A stretch of DNA of 64,000 bases. It comes from Eunapius fragilis. Taxonomy: Eukaryota; Porifera; Demospongiae; Spongillida; Spongillidae. Location: NCBI GenBank assembly GCA_963681505.1, contig OY811980.1:397001-461000 (forward strand), in the 5' to 3' direction. How positions within the stretch are numbered: the first letter of the stretch is position 1; each line of letters opens with the position of its first letter. Below, one piece after another: positions 52,201 to 63,830 of this stretch. The translations under genes and the position numbers were made by a program. The notes under the pieces were generated by a model. It worked only from the letters and a program-made list of their open reading frames with translations, was not told where the DNA came from and ran no database searches.

Positions 52201-54843
52201 GGGCTTACACTGGGGATAGCTTTATCTTGTGCTGGTAGCCGAGCGTAACACGTCACTCCCCCCGGGCAGGCACACGCCCAACGGTTGGCACGGTGACAGC
52301 CGACCCAGGCACGTCAACGTTCCTCGTGCTCCGATGGGTGCTCACCCAGCACTCCTGTTACGTCATAGCGGGATACCTGCTTGCTTGTGGCCCGACATCC
52401 ACTGCCGTGAGCAACCAGACAGCGACCAGTGGGGAAGTGGTGGGGCTTACCCCAAACACGCAGTACAACTGCTCAGTGACATTGCTCTATGTTGACTCTG
52501 TTGGGACCAACTTCTCCAGTAGTGTCACCATCAGCACCTTCACGTACCCCAGCATTCCTCTAAACACTGTCACCACGTCGCCCGTGGTAACAGAGGTGAA
52601 GCAGGCATCTGTCAAGGTGACCATCACTCCTCCATCAGGCTTCGTGAGCAGGTGGGGGACACGTTGCATGCTGTCTCTGCTGTTGATATACTCCTCTCCC
52701 CCTGTCCCTTCCCTCCTCCCGCTCTCCCCCTGTCCCTTCACTCCTCCCTCTCTCCCCTGTCCCTTCACTCCTCCCTCTCTCCCCTGTCCCTTCACTCCTC
52801 CCTCTCCCCCCTGTCCCTTCACTCCTCCCTCTCTCCCCTGTCCCTTCACTCCTCCCTCTCTCCCCTGTCCCTTCCCTCCTCCCGCTCTCCCCCTGTCCCT
52901 TCACTCCTCCCGCTCTCCCCCTGTCCCTTCCCTCCTCCCTCTCTCCCCCTGTCCCTTCACTCCTCCCTCTCTCTCCCTGTCCCTTCCCTTCTCCCCCTCT
53001 CCCCCTGTCCCTCCCTCTCCAAATTTTTTTTTTACACCTCCCCAGCCACTGCTGGGTAGTGGTCATTCCAGGCTCCTCCCCTGTCGGGTCCCCTGACCAG
53101 CTGTACCCGGCTGGTTACAGCTTTGGTCAGTACCAGACATCCTCTCCCAAGTCTCGTGCGGCTTCGTTGCCCTACATCACAGCAGAGATACCACTCACTG
53201 GTCAAGAAGGGCTGGTGTTTACAGTGGGAGACAACAGCTCTGTGGAAGGTTATCTGAATGGCCCTCTGCCAGAAGGGAAGTCTGCCATCTTTGTGAGGTA
53301 CTTTGCGTCCTCCCTCTTCGTCCCAAGGCAGTACTCTGTCTTCATGTCCACCAACTTCATAACTGTTGAGTTAGCATGTGAGTTGACAAGCTATGCCAAT
53401 ACATGCTTGACTTATATGACAAGGGAATGGGCTGTCACGTGACCTATGTGATGAGGGAATGGGCTGTCATGTGACCTATGTGATGAGGGAATGGGCTGTC
53501 ACGTGACCTGTGATGAGGGAATGGGCTGTCACGTTACCTATGTGATGGGCTGTCATGTGACATATGCCGAGGGAATGTGTTGTCATGTGACTTATATGAT
53601 GAGGTAATGGGCTGTCATGTGACTTATGTAGTGAGGGATGGGCTGTCATGTGATCAAGAGCTTGCATCAAACCCCGTCATATATAACTTGACATGTGACC
53701 TTATGGTGATTGTAATAGGCCGTGTCTAACAACCAGGACTATATGTTGTCTCAAGTATTATAGTTACGTGCTTGTCTTGTCTGGGGCAGGAGTGTGCATT
53801 TTGTCACTCCATGGCAGTGCATTGATTGTTTGTTACTCCTGTTCACAGCAACCCCTTCTACACTGGGCCCCAGTGGAGCCATGACACCCCCAGCAGGTGG
53901 TGCTGTCATTGGTGGTGCTGTGGGCGGAGCAGTGGGTGGAGTTATTGCAGTAGTCTTGATCATCTTGGTGGTGGTGGTTGTGGTGGTTCACTGTAGGAAT
54001 AGGGGCAGTAAAGCACTTGCAGATGACACGGGACAAGGAGGACATGTTGAGGCCTCCTTCCGTCAAGGCACCAGTGTCTCCTATAGGGAGACAGAGAACG
54101 ACAAGTCCATGCTCTGTGCTAGCCCACCTCCACCACCGCAGTACTCCATTGTACCACCTCAGTCCAGTCGTCCCATTCCTGTAAACCAGATGCAGCAGAA
54201 GGAGAAAGAGATGGAGAAGGAGGGGAGGGAGCTCCTGTCAGATGACATACCAGATGGTCCCCCTGCATCTGGTGTTTCCCCTCTTCCTACGTACAGGAAC
54301 CTCCTCGAGGCAGAGCAGATGGTACCGGCTAACATGAAGACCTCAGAAGAAGTCCCTGTTGCAGAGTTTGCTCAATATGTGGCCACAAGGGATGCCAAGA
54401 AAGGCTTACTCTTTGAGAAGGAATTTAGAGTATGTGAGCATGTCACATGACCATGGGGATATATTGACATGTCACATGACCATGGGGATATATTGACATG
54501 TCACATGACCATGGGGATATATTGACATGTCACATGACCATGGGGATATATTGACATGTCACATGACCATGGGATATATCATATGTCACATGACCATGGG
54601 ATATATCGGCATATGTACATGACCATGGGATATATCGGCATATGTCACATGACCATGGGATATATCGACATATAACATACATATTGCCTGACTACTAACA
54701 TGCACTCCATCAGTCTATTCAGGAGAACTCACCACGGTACCCAGCTGTGGCCAGTCAGTACCCCCTAAATGATGAGAAGAATCGATACAGCAATATTGTT
54801 GCTTGTGAGGGCATGGCCACACACCCTGTACTGTCTCTGTGAC

Positions 54844-54874
<31 letters not shown>

Positions 54875-55681
54875 ACAGTCGACCATACCCGTGTTAAGTT
54901 GTCTTCTCTACAAGGAGTGGAGTGCTCTGATTATATCAATGCCAACTTCATTAAGGTGGGTGTGGCCCTTTAATTTGAGTGTTCCCTTCATTAGGTGTGG
55001 GTGTGTCCTTCATTACTTGTGGGTGTGGTCTTCATTAGGTGGGTGTGTCCTTCATTACTTTTGGGTGTGGTCTTCATTAGGTGTGGGTGTGACCTTCATT
55101 AGGTTTGGGTGTCCTTCATTAGGTGTGGGTGTGGCCTTTTTGATTGTTTTTAAAATGTACATTTGTGCAGCATCAGTTAGCCCATTGTCACACCACTGTT
55201 CCTATTCACCATCACCATCACCACCACACCCACCTTCACCATCACAACCATCACCCACCTTCACCATCACCACCACACCCACCTTCACCATCACAACCAT
55301 CACCCACTGTTACCACAGGGCTACCATGGCCGTACCAACTACATAGCTGCCCAAGGTCCCTTGGACCAAACAGTTGGAGACTTCTGGAGGATGATTTGGG
55401 AACACAACGTTCCCACAGTGGTCATGCTCACCAACATTATGGAAGAGGGCAAGGTCTGGGGGTGTGGTCTTGTGGAGGACATCCTATTATCACATGTCCC
55501 TTTGTAGGCTAAATGTTCTCAGTATTGGCCCAGCAGTGGAATGGAACAGGAGTATGGAGGACTGCTGGTGAAGGTGGAACATACCATCCTGCTGCCTGAT
55601 CACACCATAAGAAGTTTGACTGTGACATCTGTAAGCCAAAATTGACTTTGTGTGGCTCTTTTAACATTTTCATTGATCTAT

Positions 55682-55780
<99 letters not shown>

Positions 55781-57606
55781 CCTCCTCCTCCCCTCTCCTA
55801 CTTATCAGCCTGCTGGTACACCACGCTCTGTGTTACACTTCCACTACACTAACTGGCATGACTATGGTACGCCCACTCACCTGGCTCCACTCATCAACTT
55901 CATCAGAGTGGTTGGCCAATCACATGTGGAGCAGGGCCCCCTTCTTGTTCACTGCAGGTATGAGGGTAGGGGTGTGGACATGGGGAGGGAGAGGGGGGGG
56001 GGCCTTATGGTGAATGACCTCAGACCAGGTTTGCATGTTTATACATGTATGTAGGAGTGGCTCTTTTTAGTGTACAATTATGTTGGCATGTACTGTGGTA
56101 AGGCTATGAAGGTGTGGTGTCTATATTGCAATGGGGATGGGTTAATATCTATGATGTAATGGGATGGGTTAATGTCTATGATGTAATGGGGATGGCTAAT
56201 AGCTATGATGTAATGCATTTATATCATTGTACTGGTCTACTTTGGGAAGGAGTAAAGTCCCATTCCCATTCCAGTGCTGGAGTGGGCCGCACAGGAACAG
56301 TGATTGCCATTGACTACTGCCTGAGGCAAATAGAGGAAGAGGGTGTGGTCGACGTCAAAGGTGTCGTATCATTGCTACGGGAACAGAGGAACTTCATGGT
56401 CCAAACTGAGGTGATCAAGGGGATGAAGGGAAATGTGGTGGGATGGGGAAGAGGGATATAACCATTTGATGGCCTTCTCTTTATACACAGCAACAATTCA
56501 TGTGTATCCACTATGTGCTGCTGGAGGCTATTTTGTGTGGTAACACCTCTTATACCATAAGTGAATTCTCCAAAGATTACGTGAACCTTCAGCTTATCAA
56601 TGGAGAAACAGGAGTTTCCCTGGTTGAGGAGGAGTTTCAAAAACTGAACTCCGTAAAGACAATGATTTCAAAGTCCTCGTTCATCAACAAGGTGAAGCCT
56701 AATGCAGGGAGCCTCCTTCACGAATACCCAGCATATTTCGTCAAGGGGTACCTCAGTACCCAGCAGTTCATAGTGGCAGATGGGCCAGGCCATGACTCCA
56801 TTGAGCACTTCTGGCAGATGGTGATTGACAGCGGCTGCTCCAACATTGTCATGTTGACCCCAGGGGACGTAGAAACAGACCCATATTGGCCTCGCATTGG
56901 TCACAAGTTCTGCCTCAATGACATCAGTGTGGAGGTTTTGGATGAGAGGCCGGAACATATGTATAACGTTAGGAAAATTGTGCTGACTAACAGAGTGAGT
57001 CATGTGACTAGTTGTGTAATGCAGTGTGCATGGGTAATATAAGTGGACATACCGTTACCCCCTCTTTATTCATCTGTCCATTGCAGACTGGGGGCACGCA
57101 CCAGGTTATGCAGTACCAGTTCATTGGTTGGATTACGAGCAAGCTTCCTGATGTCCCAAGCTTTGTTCAGTTTGTTTGTGAAATCTCAAGGCTCATTGAC
57201 GAGAACAGTTACACAAACAATGCCATCTTGGTGCATGACACGTAAGAAGACCACCCCCACATGGCCCCACCCCACACCCTCACATCTTGCACTATCCACC
57301 TATCACAACACTTATGTATCCACTCCTCCATAAACCACACTCCATTGCCGAGTCCTTTTGGTATGTTCACGTGTCATTTCCCTTTGTTCTCATTTCAGTA
57401 CCAGTCTGGGGCCCTCTGGTGTGTTCTGTGCTCTCTGGTACTGCATAGAGAGGCTGCGACTTGAGAAAGTAGTGGATGTCTTCCAGGCAGTACAGAAGTT
57501 GCAGCTGCAGAAGCCAGGCATGGTGGAGACTGTCAAGCAGTACGCTTTCATCTACGACTGTGTCCACGAGTTTATCACTGTGAACACCACTTCCACTGAT
57601 GTATGA
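48619..57606 (+). CDS. Gene I: receptor-type protein tyrosine phosphatase with Ig and FN3 modules
   Basis: Nineteen exons give 1583 codons: 48619-48676, 48858-49181, 49279-49560, 49796-50086, 50220-50516, 51063-51359, 51520-51849, 52270-52651, 53046-53377, 53849-54429, 54714-54804, 54879-54955, 55319-55453, 55508-55630, 55809-55957, 56275-56410, 56491-56994, 57087-57241, 57399-57606. Signal peptide; five Ig-like modules (one per exon 2-6; DAGTYQC, IGSYTC); two FN3-like modules (exons 7-8); a membrane-proximal segment; one TM helix ([16 protein letters not shown], near residue 900); then D1 (about 1059-1310) with NRYSNI, DYINANF, AAQGPL and the full P-loop [11 protein letters not shown]. Its WPD loop reads WHDYGTP. 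D2 has VHDTSLGPSG instead of the Cys/Arg signature, so it is catalytically dead. Role: cell-surface dephosphorylation of phosphotyrosine, likely in adhesion (family knowledge). The subfamily is uncertain. Confidence 0.92.
49575..49722. repeat. GGGATGGGGAGGGAGGA repeat in gene I
   Basis: About nine 17-20 bp purine units in the intron between Ig modules 2 and 3. Unlike most intron repeats here it is purine on the sense strand, and lies near the 5' side. Confidence 0.85.
50785..51025. repeat. 36-bp minisatellite in gene I
   Basis: About seven copies of 'caagggggcagggatgttat' plus 'gtgcgagttgtgtccc' in the intron before the exon at 51063-51359. The second half carries gtgtgag variants. 36 is a multiple of three, so the frames stay open. 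Confidence 0.93.
52695..53010. repeat. Pyrimidine minisatellite (ctgtcccttcactcctccct)
   Basis: About twelve 26-27 bp units of nearly pure pyrimidine in gene I, followed by a T run and the acceptor of the exon at 53046-53377. Confidence 0.94.
53420..53660. repeat. 31-34 bp minisatellite in gene I
   Basis: About seven copies of 'gagggaatgggctgtcatgt' plus 'gacctatgtgat', in the intron before the TM exon. The unit spans the true donor neighbourhood. Confidence 0.9.
54435..54690. repeat. 29-30 bp minisatellite in gene I
   Basis: About eight copies of 'gacatgtcacatgaccat' plus 'ggggatatatt', starting just after the donor of the exon at 53849-54429 and degenerating to the right. Confidence 0.92.
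54956..55318. repeat. Two short repeat tracts in one intron of gene I
   Basis: From the donor onward, units of 'cattaggtgtgggtgtg' (54956-55140), each like the donor AAG|gtgggtgtg; then CACCATCAC-rich units (55203-55312) up to the acceptor ccacag. Confidence 0.88.
55684..55790. repeat. (CT)n microsatellite before an acceptor of gene I
   Basis: About 50 CT units interrupted once, ending in cctcctcc and the acceptor atcag| of the exon at 55809-55957, which carries the WPD loop. Confidence 0.96.
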
Positions 57607-57860
57607 TGTCGTGGGACATTCCCCTCACACCCACAGGTTGTGGTTGCGCTGCCAGAGTAGTAACATAACTGTTAAGTTTTGTATGTGTGTGTGTGTGCTG
57701 ATACATAACACTGTAAGTAATTTAATGGCATCTGTACAAATATCTCAATTAACCCCTTGAATGAAGTGCATAGATTCAAGTGTGTACAATGCAGCACACA
57801 CCACCAACACACAAACTTCTGTAATCTAGCTATGACATCATTACAACACCCATTAAGCCC

Positions 57861-58015
57861 TGACTTGAGAAGGTATAGTGGATGTCTTCCATGCAGTACA
57901 GCAGAAGCCAGGCATGGTGGAGTCTGTCAAGCAGTAGGCTTTCATCTATGACTGTGTCCACGAGTTCATCACTTCCACTGATGTGTGATGTCACCGAACA
58001 CGCCCCTCACACCGC
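57861..58015 (+). pseudogene. Partial copy of the last exon of gene I
   Basis: It begins 'cttgagaagg' and repeats most of the coding end of exon 19 (57462-57606) and some 3' sequence, with about 30 bp deleted inside, a TAG in place of a Tyr codon (gcagtaggctttcat) and other changes. It lies 255 bp after the gene I stop and has no acceptor of its own, so it is a decayed tandem duplicate. Confidence 0.85.
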
Positions 58016-58101
58016 GCTACCATATAACATGCATGTATGCATGAGTAATAAGAATATGTAAACATATGACTGCCTGTTCACATCTAGTGTGTTGGAGGTT
58101 A

Positions 58102-59714
58102 CTACATTCGAATAACACCGTGAATGATGGCCTCTTTATGGGTGGAGTCATTGTCATGGCGACTGTAGTGCTGCATGCAAATTTCGAGGCATTGGATTAG
58201 CACCTGTGTGATAAATGCTTTGAATGCAAGTGTTATCCCTAACATAATTGAAACTCAACCTGTCTTGTTTCATGGGGTAAGATCACTCCATCGCTGATAA
58301 GGTTGAATGAAGGAAAGTGTGCTTCCTCCCATGACAGTCTATTGCCACAGTGTGTACATGTGTAGGAGTGCACATGTGTGCATAGGTACGACTGTGTACA
58401 TTACCTGCAATACAGCATGCACACACACATACCTTTCCACTAACTTCTCATCACTTGTCTGCTAGAATTAAGATGTGACACCACAACATTAACAACTTAA
58501 TAACCATACGGTTATTAAATATGCGTACCCGCTGACCCGATGCCTCCATAATGTGCTGGGGGTTTGCAATAGCCACACGAGAGTGAGGCCACACAAAAAA
58601 GAAGTTTGGTTGCATCGAACGACCGCACTGGAAGTAGTGAGGGGAGGGGTACTTTAATAAAGTCACACTTTTAAACAGGGGGGGGGGGGGGGGATAGGGC
58701 AGCTCGGACATGCATAAAGTGGTTAGCTAAGGCCCAGCACACACTGGACGATATCATTTTGTCCGTAATTTGTTCGTAGTCTAATAAATTCCGGAAAAAA
58801 AGAAAAGAAATCCGGGAATCACCTATGATATCGTTAGCGATATCGCTCCCAGGCCTAACAAACGAAGCCCTTGGATTTCAAGTACATGTCAATGCTTTCG
58901 CCAGTGTTTTCATTCGAAGCGCATTCATCATTGTGACTGTCGTCGTGTTTAGGAATACAAACAGTGCTTGCGGTGGAGAGGAACTCGGATCGGTGGAAAC
59001 CGAATCAGTAACGGTGGCGCAAACAGTCGCTACGGGGGCATAGGATGATTTGCGCACCTACCAATTGCGGCTTTCTAGCACATTCACAGCCTTTACAGCG
59101 TCCATTGCCGCCGCACCGACAACACTGTGGCATGAATGCGGTTTTTTGCTAAGAGTTCACAGCTTGAATATGAATTCACGATTGCCCTAAACGCTACAAA
59201 CGCACTACTTAGCTAGTTATGCACATGTCCGCGAGCAGTTTTATTACCTTATTCCCGCCGCCGGGCCGCACTACTTCATGTAGAGTGAGGGGAGGGGCTA
59301 CTCAATATAGGGTATGTCACAGCCCCCCCCCCCTCACTTGTCCAACCTCATGCTGCAATATCCTCTCCACCCCCTTCCTCTGTCTACCACCTCACCATGG
59401 CATAGCTGCTGGGTCCATAGCTGTTGCCAAGGGCAACTGTGATCTTGGGAACACGTGAGCATGCCAATGTTGCCATCATTCGTGCCCGGGCTTTCACTGT
59501 CTCCCCGTCATTACCAGAGGGGGAAAGAAATTCACTGTCTGAGGGTGTGTTTTGAAGGAAAACCATGGGCACCCCTCTCAGAGTGCAGAGGCGTATGAAG
59601 TGGGCTCCTTTTAGAGCTGCAGGCGCTGTCAACGGTCCATCATTGGCCAACACTCCAACCAGAAAACTATAAAGTGCAAGATGAGCGTGTGTGTGTGTGT
59701 GTGTGTATGTGTGT

Positions 59715-59762
<48 letters not shown>

Positions 59763-59932
59763 CCCCCACATTGCATCCATTATGTTGTGTCGCAAATAAG
59801 AGCATAAGAGCTTACCCACCAAGCCTGGCAAACCCTGCACAAAGAGTGTTACCGTACTTCTCCTTGAAGGTATGAAACTGACTCCCATCCACCAGCCTGG
59901 CAATGATCTGAAGAAACACACACACACACACA

Positions 59933-60024
<92 letters not shown>

Positions 60025-61686
60025 ATGCACATCCATTATCTGGATAGAATGATGCTGACAGAGCCAACTGACCTCCATGATAGGCCATTGGCCGCCATCC
60101 ATCTGATGTGGGATGAGTTCAGCAAACGCATCCTCGGTCACTGGGTACTGGGGAGACACTAACGACCAGACAGACAGGGACATACAACAGTGGCCATCAT
60201 CAAAGAGCCGCTGCAGGAAACCAGGGCCATGCAGAAGACCCACAACATGACCCCTCTTGTTCCCACATCACACCACAAATGAGGAACGCCAAATGCTCAC
60301 TGCAGACAGCCTCATTCTAACCTCAGGGAGAGGGTAACACCAAATGCTCACTACAGACAGCCTCATTCTAACCTCAGTGGAGGTAACACCCTTGTTCTTG
60401 GTATTCGTTGACGAGTGGGCACTTATCATATTAGTTGGGACTGGTGTGTCCACCATTCCTATCACATGATACAGCTAGGTATTGTATGCTTGAACATAGA
60501 TGCTGTGATTGTAAATCCAATTTTTTGTGGCAGAGTTATACCATATACCCTCCCCAGCTACCCTTCTCTCAAAACATTGTAAGCTTTATCCTTTTAAATA
60601 GGTGCTAGCCATTACTTGACTGTACATATCAATTAATTGATGTCTATATGTGTACATGAGTACTGTAACATATGTGTAAATGAGTACTGTAACATATGTG
60701 TACATGAGTACTGTAGCATATGTGTAAATGAGTACTGTAACATATGTGTACATGAGTACTGTAACATATGTGTAAATGAGTACTGTAACATATGTGTAAA
60801 TGAGTACTGTAACATATGTGTAAATGAGTACTGTAACATATGTGTAAATGAGTACTGTAACATATGTGTAAATGAGTACTGTAACATATGTGTACATGAG
60901 TACTGTAACATATGTGTAAATGAGTACTGTAACATATGTGTACATGAGTACTGTAACATATGTGTAAATGAGTACTGTAACATATGTGTAAATGAGTACT
61001 GTAACATATGTGTAAATGAGTACTGTAACATATGTGTACATGAGTACTGTAACATATGTGTACATGAGTACTGTAACATGTGTAAATGAGTACTGTAACA
61101 TATGTGTAAATGAGTACTGTAACATATGTGTAAATGAGTACTGTAACATATGTGTAAATGAGTACTGTAACATATGTGTAAATGAGTACTGTAACATATG
61201 TGTAAATGAGTACTGTAACATATGTGTAAATGAGTACTGTAACATATGTGTAAATGAGTACTGTAACATATGTGTAAATGAGTACTGTAACATATGTGTA
61301 AATGAGTACTGTAACATATGTGTAAATGAGTACTGTAACATATGTGTACATGAGTACTGTAACATATGTGTACATGAGTACTGTAACATATGTGTACATG
61401 AGTACTGTAACATATGTGTACATGAGTACTGTAACATATGTGTACATGAGTACTGTAACATATGTGTAAATGAGTACTGTAACATATGTGTACATGCAGT
61501 GGACTAACCAGGAGCGACACGGTCAGTTTTTATACTTGTAGGCAGGTTCAGGCTTGCCACAATGGCACGTGCAGTCCCCAGACCTTCTTCTTCACTGCAG
61601 GAGAAGTAGTCAGTGCACCCACTAATGCTGCAATGAACTTCTGCTCCGCCCAGCTCTTCTGACGTAACACTTTCACCCGTTGCTGC
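58102..61686 (-). CDS. Gene J (5' partial): methylcrotonoyl-CoA carboxylase beta-like carboxyltransferase
   Basis: Eight minus-strand exons give the last 304 codons: 61509-61686, 60073-60140, 59816-59907, 59396-59666, 58529-58627, 58433-58458 (26 bp), 58260-58338, 58102-58203. Family motifs in order are ATGESVTSEELGGAEVHC, IIARLVDGSQFHTFKEKYG, GFARLGGFLVGVLAND, GAHFIRLCTLRGVPMVFLQN, CSRVPKITVALGNSYGPSSY, FFFVWPHSRVAIANPQ, ISDGVILPHETRQ and the end HGVIRM, matching MCCC2 in order. Known role: mitochondrial leucine breakdown, carboxyl transfer to 3-methylcrotonyl-CoA with a biotin subunit. The N-terminal half, with any targeting peptide, must lie beyond 64000. Some conserved stretches differ (NTPSDSE, SYGPSSY), so a different acyl-CoA substrate cannot be excluded. 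It converges with gene I. Confidence 0.88.
58640..59300. other. Unexplained insert in an intron of gene J
   Basis: The sequences 'gtagtgaggggaggggtact' (about 58634) and a similar 'gtagagtgaggggagggg' (about 59280) frame this stretch, and imperfect inverted sequences (cttagctaacc / cttagctag) lie inside. A G run is at 58678-58694. It may be an old insertion, but no clean ends were found. The small open frame at 58825-59043 has no recognised homology. Confidence 0.4.
59683..60022. repeat. (TG)n and (CA)n tracts in two introns of gene J
   Basis: TG repeats at 59683-59761, then (CA)n at 59912-60022 after 'aagaaa'. On the sense strand the second is a (GT)n ending close to the acceptor tttcttcag of the exon at 59816-59907. 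Confidence 0.96.
60645..61498. repeat. 24-bp minisatellite, about 35 copies
   Basis: Unit 'acatgagtactgtaacat' plus 'atgtgt', with two alleles: 'taaatgag' and 'tacatgag'. The right end stops about 11 bp from the exon at 61509-61686 of gene J. Length is a multiple of three, giving long false open frames of up to 299 codons. Confidence 0.98.
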
Positions 61687-62790
61687 CTGGGGAAGAGGTT
61701 ATGGAAATGGAGTGATAAGTGGAGGTGATGTAAAGTGTGTTAAGGTGAGCATGAGGTGCTTATGGACTGTGGCTAGGGAACAATTAGGTAGGTACATATG
61801 TCATTTTAAAAATTTCTTTAGCAATTTTTTCTTCTAACACTGAAGGGTAAGATTTGCTGTGGGACACATTATTCAAAGACCACATGCAATTTTAATGGAA
61901 AGAAGGTCTAGGTCTCAAAGGTCTGCACCCCTTCATGTATAGGAAGAGGACAGAGAATGGGTGGGCACCCCATATATGGAGAAGGCCTTCTGATGCCGGG
62001 GGGGGGGGAGGGGGGGGGCGATAGGGATTCTCCCCAGCATCAGTTACAAACATTAGCATACTAATAAGGGTTTGGTTTAGCTCTTTTTTCAGCAGAGCAG
62101 CAGGGTGTGGGGACAAGGTACATTGACCACTGCTCAAAATAAAAGAATATAAGGTTGCATTGAACTCTGGGAAGTGAGCTGGGGATGGGCTGGGGAAGAG
62201 GCCACCAACGTTTCGGATGCCATATAAAGCAGAGGTTAATAATTTGCAACTGGGACTGCACTGAGTGTACCTAATTAGAGTGCACCCAAATGAATTTAGA
62301 CATCACTGTATCCATTATAAATGTAGTGTCATTGTTAATAAATCATTTCTAATAAGTGTAATTGTATTCTGTGTAAGAAGTATTGCCGAGTGGATTGGGA
62401 ATAGCTGGCCAATCTGATCGAATGACAAGTCAGTAAGTCTATGTATGTATGTAAAGATTGAGGGGGGGGCTGGTTTAGATATCCAAAGAAGATATAGTTG
62501 CCTTCCAAGATTCATGGATTCACGTTGTGGTGTGTGAATCCATCGATAGCAAAATCAATGGCTGTCATTTGATTGGACAATATTATGTAATACTAAGAGC
62601 TTGAATTGTCACATGTGTAGCTTTCCTGTTTTAAAATATACATTTAATGCCTGTCACAGTTAAATAAGGATTTGCGAGTAAGTTGCCAAACCAATCAGTT
62701 ACTTACAAAGGGAGTTGCTCTATTGGTCCATATAGATTAAACTATTTTTAAAAGAGATAATGATTAGAAAACATGCAAATATTAAAGACT
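61687..62790. other. Intronic or upstream sequence of gene J
   Basis: No exon of the missing N-terminal half of gene J could be recognised here on the minus strand. It is AT-rich with a G run near 62000. No other gene is seen. Confidence 0.5.
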
Positions 62791-62794
62791 TATG

Positions 62795-63830
62795 ACTTGG
62801 GTTGGGGACTAATGGGGATGACCTGGGTTGGGGACTAATGGGGATGACTTGGGTTGGGGACTAATGGGGATGACTTGGGTTGGGGACTAATGGGGATGAC
62901 TTGGGTTGGGGACTAATGGGGATGACCTGGGTTGGGGACTAATGGGGATGACCTGGATTGGGGACTAATGGGGATGACTTGGGTTGGGGACTAATGGGGA
63001 TGACTTGGGTTGGGGACTAATGGGGATGACTTGGATTGGGGACTAATGGGGATGACCTGGGTTGGGGACTAATGGGGATGACTTGGGTTGGGGACTAATA
63101 GGGATGACTTGGGTTGGGGACTAATGGGGTTGGGGACTAATGGGGATGACTTGGGTTGGGGACTAATGGGGATGACTTGGGTTGGGGACTAATAGGGATG
63201 ACTTGGGTTGGGGACTAATGGGGATGACTTGGGTTGGGGACTAATGGGGATGACTTGGGTTGGGGACTAATGGGGATGACCTGGGTTGGGGACTAATAGG
63301 GATGACTTGGGTTGGGGACTAATGGGGATGACCTGGGTTGGGGACTAATGGGGATGACTTGGGTTGGGGACTAATGGGGATGACCTGGGTTGGGGACTAA
63401 TGGGGATGACTTGGGTTGGGGACTAATAGGGATGACTTGGGTTGGGGACTAATGGGGATGACTTGGGTTGGGGACTAATGGGGATGATCTGGGTTGGGGA
63501 CTAATGGGGATGACCTGGGTTGGGGACTAATGGGGATGACCTGGGTTGGGGACTAATGGGGATGACTTGGGTTGGGGACTAATGGGGATGACCTGGGTTG
63601 GGGACTAATAGGGATGACTTGGGTTGGGGACTAATGGGGATGATCTGGGTTGGGGACTAATGGGGATGACCTGGGTTGGGGACTAATGGGGATGACTTGG
63701 GTTGGGGACTAATGGGGATGATCTGGGTTGGGGACTAATGGGGATGACCTGGATTGGGGACTAATGGGGATGACCTGGGTTGGGGACTAATAGGGATGAC
63801 TTGGGTTGGAAATAGGGATGACCTGGGTTG
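62795..63830. repeat. 26-bp minisatellite, about 40 copies
   Basis: Unit 'gggttggggactaatgggga' plus 'tgactt', with variants gacctg, gatctg, and aataggg. One short deletion unit lies near 63125. The remaining 63831-64000 is unique AT-rich sequence with no visible gene. Confidence 0.98.

Noticed and set aside
58825..59043. Plus-strand open frame of 72 codons with a hydrophobic middle
   Set aside because: It lies inside an intron of gene J on the opposite strand, with no homology recognised and no supporting signals.
60586..61520. Open frames of up to 299 codons in the 24-bp array
   Set aside because: Repeat effect; no splice context or homology, and it lies between confirmed exons of gene J.
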